A DNA stretch of 64,000 bases from Galactobacter sp052108535 (GTDB lineage Bacteria > Actinomycetota > Actinomycetes > Actinomycetales > Micrococcaceae): positions 1-64,000 of the forward strand of contig JBQDZM010000008.1 in assembly GCA_052108535.1 (NCBI GenBank). Reading direction: 5' to 3'. A program made the translations under genes and the position numbers. Positions 55,061 to 63,213 of the stretch are shown here, one piece after another. The notes beneath the pieces were generated by a model, which worked only from the letters and a program-made list of their open reading frames with translations, did no database searches and was not told the DNA's origin. The stretch's first letter is position 1. Every line of letters begins with the position of its first letter.

Positions 55061-58000
55061 TTAGGGAGTCCTCCTGAGATCAAGGGTGTGCGGATAATCC
55101 GGGGTGACGCCCCTCCGGCCCGCGGCCCGAGCGGCCGCCACGTCGAAGGTTCCGGGCGTGTGGCCACGCGGCTCGAATCTACCCGACCTCCGAGCCTCCG
55201 CCTCATTCGCGTTGATGGGCGGGTGCTCGTAGGCACGGCCGCCCGGATGCACCACATGGTAGGTGGCGCCACCGAGGGAAGCGGAGGAGGCCAGATCCAC
55301 CACCTCGAAGGTCAGCGGTGACTGAACATCAATCGAAGGATGCAGAGCCGACCAGGGTTGCCAAGCCCGGTAGCGGACGCCGGCGTAGTACTCCCCTAGC
55401 CGGCCGGTGGAGGTCAACGGCACCTCCACGCCGTTGCAGGTCACCATTTGCCGGTCGGGGTCCAGACCGTTGACCTTGACCTGGACTCGCTCCAGGGAGG
55501 AATCCACGTAGCGGGCGGTGCCGGATCCGGTGGCTTCCTCCCCCAGGACGTTCCATGGTTCGATGGCCTGGCGCAGCTCCAACTCCACGGCGGCCGCGGA
55601 GGCGGCCGAACCGAATCCGGTCCAGCCTCCCTCGCCCGGAACGTCCGCCGGCTGCTGCGGCTGCGCCTGTACCTGTCCCTGCGCCTGCGCCTGAGTGGCC
55701 CCAGGGCCAGAGGCCGCACTCTGCGCCGTCTTCACCGGGATGCGCGTGATCCCGATGCGGGGAAAACGGAACTCCACGAAGGAATCCAGCCAGGTCTCCT
55801 CGAACTCGATCCCGTGGGCCCGCAGGTCGGCGACGATCTCGTGGGCGTCCCGCACCGCACCCTGCGGCAGCAAGGCGTCGTCGTGCAGCGACGTCCCCCA
55901 CCGGATCAGCGGCGCGGACAGGGGCCGTTCCCAGAACATGGCCACCAAGGAACGCACCAGCAGCGCCTGCACCAGAGACAGTTCCGGGTGCGGGGGCATC
56001 TCGAAGCCGCGTAGTTCCAGCAGCCCCAACCGTCCGCGACTCGAGTCGGGACTGTAGAGCTTGTCGATGCAGAACTCTGCGCGGTGTGTGTTGCCAGTCA
56101 GGTCCGTGAGCAGGTGGCGGAACGCGCGGTCCACGAGCCAGGGTCGCGGCGCGTCCGCGCCTGCGGACATGCGGGCCACCTCCTGGAGGGCGATTTCCAT
56201 CTCGTACGCCGCTTCCGGGCGCCCCTCGTCGAAGCGGGGGGCCTGGGAGGTGGGGCCGATGAAGCGGCCGGAGAAGAGGTAGGACAGCGATGGGTGGCGC
56301 TGCCAGTAGGTGATCAGTGAGCCGAGCAGGTCCGGGCGTCGCAGCAACGGCGAGTCCGACGGCTGCACGCCGCCCAGGGTGATGTGGTTTCCGCCTCCGG
56401 TCCCGGTGTGGGTGCCATCCACATCGAATTTCTCGGTGGAGAGCCGGGCCTGACGTGCGTGCTCGTACAACGAGAAGGTGAGGTCTCGTTGGTCCGCCCA
56501 GGAGGAGGTGGGCTGCACATTGACCTCGATAACCCCCGGATCTGGGGTCACAATCAACTGGGTCAGCCGGGAATCCACGGGGGCCCCGTACCCCTCCAAC
56601 ACGACTTGGGTTCCGGTGTCAGAGGCGGCGCGCTCGATCACGTGAAGCAGAGCGACGTAGGCCTCCAACGTGGTGGTGGGTGGCAGGAACACATGCACGT
56701 GCCCGTCTCGAGTCTCGAAGGCCAGGGCCGTGGTGGCCTGCCCTTCCGGATCCACCAGTTTCACGGAGGGCACCTCCGGTTCCAGTGGGGGGCCGGCCTC
56801 GAAGATGTCCGGCTCCCCCTGGAACTCCGGGTCGGTCCAGGAGATGGAGCCCAGCGGCAGGCGCAGCCCCACGGCAGAGGTACCGGGCGTCAGCACCAGA
56901 CGGCCCCGACGGAAGCGCCACATCGGCGAGGTCCACTCATCCACCGTCGTCACCGGGATCACCCAGCCGGTGGGTACGGTGATGTCCCGGTCCAGTGCGG
57001 CGATGGCGTCCTGGATGGACGTCTCAGAGGTGGCAGGATCGTCGAGCGGATCGGGCGCCGGACGCTCACCGTCTGGCAGAAGGGCGTCCGAGGCACGCTG
57101 CGCCAGCGGATCCTCATAGGCAGGGATCACCTGGGATCCCGGGAGTCCGAGCAACTGCCCAACGCGGGCGGCCAGGGTCTGAGCGTTGCGCGCCGCATAC
57201 GGTGTGCGGCGTTCTTTCCATGGGTCGTCGAAGAGCCGCGCGTCTTTCCACAGCGGGACCCCGTCGGTGCGCCACTGCAGCGCGATGTTCCAGCGCGGCA
57301 GCGGCTCTCCCGGGTACCACTTTCCCTGCCCGCGATGCACGGCTCCGCCGCGGGCGTAGGTCGCTTGCAGGCGCGCGGCTAGGTCATCCGCGAGCTCGCG
57401 CTTCTCTGGCCCGTCCGCATCCGTGTTCCATTGGGCGCTGCGGGCGTCGTCCAACGCCACGAAGGTGGGTTCCCCGCCCATGGTCAGGCGGACGTCGCCG
57501 GCCACCAGGCGTTGATCCACGGACTCGCCGAGGGCATCGATCCGCGCCCACTGCTGCTCGGTGAACGGTTTGGTGGTGCGCGGATCCTCGTGCACCCGTC
57601 GCACCTCGTTGCGGAAGCTGAACTCCACCTCCACCGGATCCGTGGCTCCGGTGATCGGTGCGGCGGAGGACGGGTGCGGGGTCGCCGAAAGCGGGATGTG
57701 CCCCTCACCGGCAAACAGGGCGCTGGTGGCGTCCAGCCCGATCCAGCCGGCACCCGGGATGAAGACCTCCGCCCAGGCGTGCAGATCGGTGAAATCGGAC
57801 TCGGGGCCGCTTGGACCGTCCAAGGACTTTTGGTCCGAGGTCAGCTGCACCAAGTAGCCGGAGACGAACCGGGCGGCCAGCCCGTACTGCCGCAAAAGCG
57901 CCACGAGCAGCCAGGCGCTGTCGCGGCAGGAGCCAATCCCGCGTTCCAGCGTCTGGTCGGGGGTCTGCACGCCCGGTTCCATCCGCACCGTGTAGTCCAC

Positions 58001-58474
58001 CGCGTCATGCACGGCCTGGTTCAGACCCGCCAGGAAGGTCACCGTGGGTTCCCCTCCCTGAGGCAACGGCGGCAGCTTCTGGCGCCAGCCTTCGGCAACC
58101 TCAGCATCCTCCGCCGGGCGCAAATAGGGTGCCAGATCTGCCGCCAAATCAGGAGAGTAAGCGAACGGGAACTTTTCCGCATAGTCCTCGATGAAGAAGT
58201 CCAGCGGGTTGATGACCATCATGTCCGCCACCAGCCCCACGGTGATCTCCAGGTGATCCACCTTTTCTGGGAACACGATCCTGGCGAGCCAGTTCCCGAA
58301 GGGATCCTGCTGCCAGTTGATGAAGTGTTCCGGCGGGGACACCTGCAACGAGTACGCCTCGATGGGGGTTCGAGTATGCGGAGCCGGGCGCAGCCTCACC
58401 ACGTGTGGAGTCACCGCCACCGGCCGCGCGAAGTCGTACCGGGTGGAATGTTCCAGGGCTACTTTGATCGACAT
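55061..58474 (-). CDS. DUF2126 transglutaminase-family protein
   Basis: 1137 residues. The N-terminal transglutaminase domain has an N-terminal beta region (His-Ser-Thr-Arg-Tyr-Asp-Phe-Ala-Arg-Pro), Cys183 (Gly-Ser-Cys-Arg-Asp-Ser-Ala-Trp) and Asp-Leu-His-Ala-Trp-Ala-Glu. The long DUF2126 part follows from about residue 310 (Leu-Thr-Met-Gly-Gly-Glu-Pro-Thr-Phe-Val) to near the end and is likely a catalytic domain of its own; a Gln/Ala-rich linker lies near 910-950. First gene of the operon 58474 to 50467. Found with ATP-grasp/alpha-E proteins in many bacteria; the biochemical role is not established. Confidence 0.92.
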   Translation of the reverse strand: MSIKVALEHSTRYDFARPVAVTPHVVRLRPAPHTRTPIEAYSLQVSPPEHFINWQQDPFGNWLARIVFPEKVDHLEITVGLVADMMVINPLDFFIEDYAEKFPFAYSPDLAADLAPYLRPAEDAEVAEGWRQKLPPLPQGGEPTVTFLAGLNQAVHDAVDYTVRMEPGVQTPDQTLERGIGSCRDSAWLLVALLRQYGLAARFVSGYLVQLTSDQKSLDGPSGPESDFTDLHAWAEVFIPGAGWIGLDATSALFAGEGHIPLSATPHPSSAAPITGATDPVEVEFSFRNEVRRVHEDPRTTKPFTEQQWARIDALGESVDQRLVAGDVRLTMGGEPTFVALDDARSAQWNTDADGPEKRELADDLAARLQATYARGGAVHRGQGKWYPGEPLPRWNIALQWRTDGVPLWKDARLFDDPWKERRTPYAARNAQTLAARVGQLLGLPGSQVIPAYEDPLAQRASDALLPDGERPAPDPLDDPATSETSIQDAIAALDRDITVPTGWVIPVTTVDEWTSPMWRFRRGRLVLTPGTSAVGLRLPLGSISWTDPEFQGEPDIFEAGPPLEPEVPSVKLVDPEGQATTALAFETRDGHVHVFLPPTTTLEAYVALLHVIERAASDTGTQVVLEGYGAPVDSRLTQLIVTPDPGVIEVNVQPTSSWADQRDLTFSLYEHARQARLSTEKFDVDGTHTGTGGGNHITLGGVQPSDSPLLRRPDLLGSLITYWQRHPSLSYLFSGRFIGPTSQAPRFDEGRPEAAYEMEIALQEVARMSAGADAPRPWLVDRAFRHLLTDLTGNTHRAEFCIDKLYSPDSSRGRLGLLELRGFEMPPHPELSLVQALLVRSLVAMFWERPLSAPLIRWGTSLHDDALLPQGAVRDAHEIVADLRAHGIEFEETWLDSFVEFRFPRIGITRIPVKTAQSAASGPGATQAQAQGQVQAQPQQPADVPGEGGWTGFGSAASAAAVELELRQAIEPWNVLGEEATGSGTARYVDSSLERVQVKVNGLDPDRQMVTCNGVEVPLTSTGRLGEYYAGVRYRAWQPWSALHPSIDVQSPLTFEVVDLASSASLGGATYHVVHPGGRAYEHPPINANEAEARRSGRFEPRGHTPGTFDVAAARAAGRRGVTPDYPHTLDLRRTP

Positions 58475-58571
58475 GTCTCAAGTGTGCCGCGTCACAGTTG
58501 CAACCGCATAACGCAGGCATTTCAGCCGGCCACGCTTCCCGGCCACCTATGCCCGACGACGCGTGCTCCAC

Positions 58572-59951
58572 TCACGCGGTGGACGTCGCCTTCTGCGTCG
58601 TCCCCGCGTCGGCAACCTCGGTCCCCGCGGCGCCGCCGGCGCCGGCGCCGGTGGCGAGAGTGTCGCGGGGCTCGGCCACCGCCGTCGGGCATGGGCCCCA
58701 CGACGTCAGGTGCAGGTGGCGCACCAGCTGGCGCGAACGTCGTGCCGTGACGATATCCGAGAAGACGTCGAGGCCGCGCTCGACCCACACCGTGAGGCGG
58801 GCGCCCAGCGGTTCCTCGATGAACTTGTTGATCAGCCATGCGACGCCGAGGACCATACCGAGCAGCAGCACCAGCAGCAGTTCACGCGGCATCCAGGGGG
58901 CGAGGCTCTCGATCACGAAGCGCCCCAGGATGCTGTGGATGAGGTAGACCGGGAACGTCAGCGCACCCGCCGTGGTCAGCCAGGACCAACGAATGCGGAT
59001 CAGGGTCGGCGTCATGACTACCGCTAGAATCATGCCGAAGAACGCCAGTACCGCGGTGGCGAATACGAACGCCGGGACGTGGACGCCGGTCACCGATTCC
59101 GTACGGCCCGGCAGATCCAGGGCCGTGGCCCAGGCGGCCTGCAGCACGGCGGCGGCGAGCACACCACCACGCGCCCAGGTGAACCCGTGCTTGGCGATGA
59201 TGTGGATCAGCATGCCGCCCGCGAACAGACCGGCATAGGTGGGGAAGGCCAGCCAGGACACCCACGACTGCAGCTCGGGGACGCCGTGTTCGTGGATGGT
59301 CCACGCGCTGAAGGCCACCCAGGCGCCACAGATCGCGGTCCACCCCGCCGGGCGATCCACCTTCAGAGAGCGCAGCACCCAACGGGCCACGACCAGCATG
59401 ATGTAGAAGCGGGCCTCGATCCAGAGCGTCCAGTAGACGGTGTCCACCCAGGAGAAGCCGTCCCCGCTGATCTCACCGAAGATCGGGGGACCCACCAGGG
59501 TGAGGTTCATCCAAATGTCGCCCCAGTCCAGGTCCTTGTAATCAAAGAAGAACAACTGAAGTGGTCCGGCGATCAGCACGGAGAGCCAAAAGGCAGGGGC
59601 AATCCTGCCGATCCTAGAACCGGCAAAACGGGCGGTGGAACGCCCCTCAAGGGAGCGGAAGACCACCAAACCGGAGATGATGAAGAAGAGCGGGACGCCG
59701 AGGTTACCCAGCGCCGCGAGCTTGTGCAGCAACGGCCAGGCCTCATCGTTGGGCACACCCCAGTCCGACTTCGCGCTGCCGACATAGTGGTACAAAACCA
59801 CCAGCAGGGCTGCGGCCAGCCGCAGCCCGTCCAGGAGCGCCCAACGAGGCAGCTTCTTGGGTGCAGGCAACGTGTGCGGAGCGGGCTGCTTGCCGGACTC
59901 GGTGCTGGCGCCCGCTGTTGCCCGCGTGCTGTTCACCGTTGTTCCAGCCAT
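58572..59951 (-). CDS. Acyltransferase 3 family membrane protein
   Basis: 459 residues with ten or so hydrophobic segments (about 40-385). The catalytic-type His is in Leu-Tyr-His-Tyr (residue about 56), with Phe-Phe-Ile-Ile-Ser-Gly and Arg-Ile-Ala-Pro-Ala-Phe-Trp as family marks. It would transfer acyl groups to a cell-surface polysaccharide, lipid or peptide. The tail of about 70 residues after the last membrane segment is Ala/Gly/Thr-rich. AGGAGG lies 11 bases before the ATG. The promoter region contains three 40-bp repeats (60111-60233). Confidence 0.9.
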   Translation of the reverse strand: MAGTTVNSTRATAGASTESGKQPAPHTLPAPKKLPRWALLDGLRLAAALLVVLYHYVGSAKSDWGVPNDEAWPLLHKLAALGNLGVPLFFIISGLVVFRSLEGRSTARFAGSRIGRIAPAFWLSVLIAGPLQLFFFDYKDLDWGDIWMNLTLVGPPIFGEISGDGFSWVDTVYWTLWIEARFYIMLVVARWVLRSLKVDRPAGWTAICGAWVAFSAWTIHEHGVPELQSWVSWLAFPTYAGLFAGGMLIHIIAKHGFTWARGGVLAAAVLQAAWATALDLPGRTESVTGVHVPAFVFATAVLAFFGMILAVVMTPTLIRIRWSWLTTAGALTFPVYLIHSILGRFVIESLAPWMPRELLLVLLLGMVLGVAWLINKFIEEPLGARLTVWVERGLDVFSDIVTARRSRQLVRHLHLTSWGPCPTAVAEPRDTLATGAGAGGAAGTEVADAGTTQKATSTA

Positions 59952-60355
59952 ACCCGTCTCGACCTCCTGTGTTACCCGTTACGTATCTCGTTGCACGGGC
60001 ACACGAGGCCCGCTTATCTCCATGGCAACGCGGGTGGAAACGGAAATCAAGGGAATCGGGGGGACCCTGACGGGATCCTGACTGGGGTCTCAGCCGGTTC
60101 TCAGACAGTGTTCGCGAATCAGTTCGGCGGAGTTGTTGGCCGGTTCTGCGTTCGCGAACCACTTCTGCGGAGTCCTGGGCCGGTTACCGTGCTCGCGAAC
60201 CACTTCTGCCGAGTCCGAGGCCGGTTACCGTGCAAAAACGATTCGGGAGCCACATGAACCTGGCGAACACCCCAGAACTCGGCACCGCCGACTCCAGACA
60301 TGAACACCCCAGCACACGTGACTCCCGAATGACGCAGAGAGCAGCTGCGGACAAA
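59952..60355. other. 404-bp intergenic region with tandem repeats
   Basis: It separates the acyltransferase gene and the ABM gene, both on the minus strand. The main content is the 40-bp tandem repeat at 60111-60233. No gene is supported. Confidence 0.5.
60111..60233 (+). repeat. Three tandem copies of a 40-bp repeat
   Basis: Units start at 60111, 60151 and 60192. Each begins with TCGCGAA(C/T)C (first two as the palindrome TTCGCGAA) and ends with GGCCGGTT; copies 2 and 3 differ at only a few bases. The end of a partial unit (CCGGTTCTCAGACAGTG) precedes the first. They lie about 160-280 bp upstream of the acyltransferase start. Confidence 0.75.
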
Positions 60356-60676
60356 TCAGTCGATCTGCAATTCCCCCATGGCATCCCAGTCGTCACCGTC
60401 GATGGTGCGGGAGATGATGCGCGGGGTGTGCGCCAACAAGGGGCGCATGCTCTCCAGGCCGTCCTTGAAGTGCTGCGAATTCACGTGAGCTGAGGCAGCA
60501 TCCTCGTCGAAGCCCTCCACGAGCACGTACTCATTCGCGTTGTCCACGGAGCGGGACCATTCGAAGAACTTGTTGCCCGGTTCTGCTCGGGTGGCCTTGG
60601 TGAAGGCCGCCACGGCGTCCATGAAGGTGTCAACAAACTCTGGTTTGACGTCGTATTTCACCACAATGAAGATCAT
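60356..60676 (-). CDS. Antibiotic-biosynthesis-monooxygenase (ABM) family protein
   Basis: 106 residues with the dimeric ferredoxin-like ABM pattern: Met-Ile-Phe-Ile-Val-Val-Lys-Tyr-Asp-Val-Lys-Pro-Glu, Glu-Pro-Gly-Asn-Lys-Phe-Phe-Glu-Trp and Tyr-Val-Leu-Val-Glu-Gly-Phe. YgiN/LsrG-like enzymes act on quinones or signalling molecules without cofactors; the substrate here is unknown. ATG 60676 is chosen because the fold starts there; the upstream 21 codons look random. Divergent from the MFS gene across the scaffold gap. Confidence 0.87.
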   Translation of the reverse strand: MIFIVVKYDVKPEFVDTFMDAVAAFTKATRAEPGNKFFEWSRSVDNANEYVLVEGFDEDAASAHVNSQHFKDGLESMRPLLAHTPRIISRTIDGDDWDAMGELQID

Positions 60677-60763
60677 GGACTCGACCCTATCCCCACTCCA
60701 ACCGTCCGTGCAGCCCGCGGCCACACTCGGACCGTGCAAATCCGGACCGCACCCCCTCGGCGT

Positions 60764-60973
60764 GCACGCACCCAGACCGTGCCCACCCGGCTATCGGCAA
60801 CGCAACCGGGATATCGCANNNNNNNNNNNNNNNNNNNNNNNNNNNNNNNNNNNNNNNNNNNNNNNNNNNNNNNNNNNNNNNNNNNNNNNNNNNNNNNNNN
60901 NNNNNNNNNNNNNNNNNNGCACGCACCCAGACCGTGCCCACCCGGCTATCGGCAACGCAACCGGGATATCGCA
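60764..60973. repeat. 55-bp identical contig ends flanking a scaffold gap
   Basis: 60764-60818 and 60919-60973 are the same 55 bases on either side of 100 Ns. This is what an assembler leaves when two contigs share a k-mer of 55 and are scaffolded without merging. The real sequence may have one copy and no gap, or a longer repeat. Confidence 0.85.
60819..60918. other. Assembly gap, 100 N
   Basis: Exactly 100 undetermined bases, a conventional placeholder length. Open frames across it are meaningless. Confidence 0.99.
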
Positions 60974-62190
60974 TGAACTCCATTCAACGTCGTGACCCCA
61001 CCCGCGGTTGGGGATTGGTGCTGTTGGGGTCCTTCTCCGCGATCTCCCCTTTGTGTACGGACATCTACACGCCGTCACTTCCGGACGTCGCCAGCGAACT
61101 GACCACCACAGCGAGCTCCGTCCAGTTGACCTTGACGACGTTTATGGCCGGTCTGGCGCTGGGCCAGTTGATCATCGGCACGGTGTCAGACGCCGTGGGG
61201 CGTCGCCGCCTGTTGTTGTTGGGCGGGTTCGCGACCGTCCTAGCCACCGTGGCCTGCGCCGCTGCGCCAAACGTGACCGTGTTGATCTTGGCGCGGATTC
61301 TCCAGGGTTTTGCCGGTGCCGCCGGGGTGGTGCTGGCTCGCGCCATGATCGCCGACTGCACCCAAGGTCCAAGGACCGCGAAACTCCTCGGGGTGCTGCA
61401 GGTGATCGTGGGCGTGGCCCCGGTGGTGGCACCCCTGATCGGTTCGTTGCTTGCGCAGGCCTTCAGCTGGCGTGGAGTGTTCTGGACGGTCGCAGCCATC
61501 ATGGCCGTACTGACGCTCGCGGCCACCGCGATCATCCCGGAGACCCTCCCGATGTCCCGCAGGCAGCCGGTCGGGTTCCGTTCCACCGTGAGGTCGTTGA
61601 CCACGGTGTTGTCCAGGCGAGGTTTCGTGGTCTACCTGGTGACCTTCGTGGCCGCCTTCGGAGCATTCTTCTCCTACGTCTCTGCTGGAGCTTTCGTGCT
61701 TCGCGTCCAGCACGGCTTCACGGCCGTGGGCTTCGGGCTCTGGTACGCGGTCGGCGCACTCTGCATGACGGCCTCCGCCATGGCGGCGGCCCGATGGGCG
61801 GGACGCGTGCCTCACGACCGGATGATCGCCTGGGGCGTCTCCGGCGTTCTGCTCGGCGCGGTCACCATCTTCGTCTCCACGTTGTTGGAGACGCCGTTGT
61901 GGTTGCTGCTGCCGGGGTGCGCCGTCCTCACGATGTCCATGGGTCAGATCATCGCCAATTGCAACGCCCAGGCGTTGTCCCACACCCGTGATCTCTCCGG
62001 TTCCGGGTCCGCGGTACTCGGGGCCTGCCAATTTTTCTCGGCCGCCCTGGTGGCCCCACTAGTGGGCCTCGGCGGGGACCTTGACCCGCACCCGTTCGGG
62101 ATCGTGGTGCTGATCTGTGCCGTGATCTCCTTCGCGGCGTACTGGCTGCTGGCCAGACCCACACCGGAAGCAGAGGCGGCGAAGGCCTGA
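60973..62190 (+). CDS. MFS drug-resistance transporter, Bcr/CflA family
   Basis: 405 residues with 12 predicted membrane segments. Motifs include Asp-Ile-Tyr-Thr-Pro-Ser-Leu-Pro early, the loop 2-3 motif Gly-Thr-Val-Ser-Asp-Ala-Val-Gly-Arg-Arg-Arg and Arg-Ile-Leu-Gln-Gly-Phe-Ala-Gly-Ala-Ala, typical of Bcr/CflA proton-driven exporters. ATG 60973 starts on the last base of the repeated contig end; there is no strong ribosome site, so the 5' region should be treated with care. It is convergent with the siderophore-interacting protein gene, so a role in siderophore export is possible but not shown. Confidence 0.9.
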   Translation: MNSIQRRDPTRGWGLVLLGSFSAISPLCTDIYTPSLPDVASELTTTASSVQLTLTTFMAGLALGQLIIGTVSDAVGRRRLLLLGGFATVLATVACAAAPNVTVLILARILQGFAGAAGVVLARAMIADCTQGPRTAKLLGVLQVIVGVAPVVAPLIGSLLAQAFSWRGVFWTVAAIMAVLTLAATAIIPETLPMSRRQPVGFRSTVRSLTTVLSRRGFVVYLVTFVAAFGAFFSYVSAGAFVLRVQHGFTAVGFGLWYAVGALCMTASAMAAARWAGRVPHDRMIAWGVSGVLLGAVTIFVSTLLETPLWLLLPGCAVLTMSMGQIIANCNAQALSHTRDLSGSGSAVLGACQFFSAALVAPLVGLGGDLDPHPFGIVVLICAVISFAAYWLLARPTPEAEAAKA

Positions 62191-62223
62191 ACGCCTCCGC
62201 CGCCCCGATCACGGTGTGCGGTC

Positions 62224-63081
62224 TCAGTCCTCATCGACCTCGAGGGCGTGGTGATCCAGCGCGACCGTGCCGGCGCGCCAGTAGCCGTCGATGTGCTGGG
62301 CGTGACGCGGGTGACCGGCCGCCTTCAGGGTTCTGCGCACGTCCTTGAGCATGACGGCTTCACCGGCGGCGAAGACGAAGACGGACTCCGGTGTGGCGGA
62401 GGCGTCCAGCGCTGAGCCCAGTTCGGCGGCCAGCGCCGGACCGCGTTCCGGACCGGACGGCAGCACCAGGTGATGGGCGTCCACATCCGCCAGTTCCGGG
62501 GTCGGGAACGGGTAGGCGTCCGCGTCGGTGGCGACGGTGATCAGGGTGACCGCAGCGTTAAGCCCGGGTTCATCCAGCCAACGCCCCAAAGCGGGCAGCG
62601 CGGTCTCGTCGCCGATCAGGATGTAGTGACGGTAGCCGGGCGGGTACACGTGGGAACCACGCGGACCCACCACGCCAATCCGGTCGCCCCCTTTGGCGTT
62701 GATGAACCAGGCGCCCGCCGGCCCGTGGTCATGCAGCACGCCATCGATCACCAGGGTCCCGGTGATCTGGTCAACCGTGCGGATGGTGTAATCGCGGGTG
62801 GACCCGATGGTCTCCTCCCAGCGCGCACGCTCGGCCACCACCGTAGGGACGGCCAGGCCGCCATCCTCCGCGGGGACCACGAGCTTGACGTGGTCCCCTG
62901 CGGCCCAGGGCAGGAAGGGGATGGAACCCACACGGTCCTTGGGCTCACCTCTCAGGTGGACGCGGGCCATCTGCGGCCCGATCTTCTCCACGGCAGAGAC
63001 GGTGAGGATGCGGGATCCCAGCAAATGGGGGACTTGGTTCACGCCGAGGCGGGCGTCGGCGACGGTGACTGGACGAGGCAT
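62224..63081 (-). CDS. Siderophore-interacting protein (FAD-dependent ferric-siderophore reductase)
   Basis: 285 residues from ATG 63081 (an in-frame TTG eight codons earlier is less likely). The FAD-binding region has Thr-Arg-Asp-Tyr-Thr-Ile-Arg-Thr, a glycine-rich Gly-Pro-Arg-Gly-Ser segment, Gly-Asp-Glu-Thr-Ala-Leu-Pro-Ala-Leu-Gly-Arg-Trp and the C-terminal Asp-Gly-Tyr-Trp-Arg-Ala-Gly. Reduces Fe(III)-siderophore in the cytoplasm. It is the chromosomal counterpart of the N-terminal half of the fusion protein at 20015-21859, without the methyltransferase-like part. No iron box was seen upstream. Confidence 0.92.
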   Translation of the reverse strand: MPRPVTVADARLGVNQVPHLLGSRILTVSAVEKIGPQMARVHLRGEPKDRVGSIPFLPWAAGDHVKLVVPAEDGGLAVPTVVAERARWEETIGSTRDYTIRTVDQITGTLVIDGVLHDHGPAGAWFINAKGGDRIGVVGPRGSHVYPPGYRHYILIGDETALPALGRWLDEPGLNAAVTLITVATDADAYPFPTPELADVDAHHLVLPSGPERGPALAAELGSALDASATPESVFVFAAGEAVMLKDVRRTLKAAGHPRHAQHIDGYWRAGTVALDHHALEVDED

Positions 63082-63213
63082 ATAAGACACACTAACGTGA
63101 CTCAACCCAACATGGTCGGATCATGTCGTCACGAAATCTCACGGTGTCATATCGGGGACGAACCCCTCACGCCCCGGGCGCGGCCCCACGCCAGGATCCC
63201 TCACGCCCCAGGA

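Noticed and set aside
60540..61078. Frames reading across the N block
   Set aside because: They depend on undetermined bases and duplicated contig ends.
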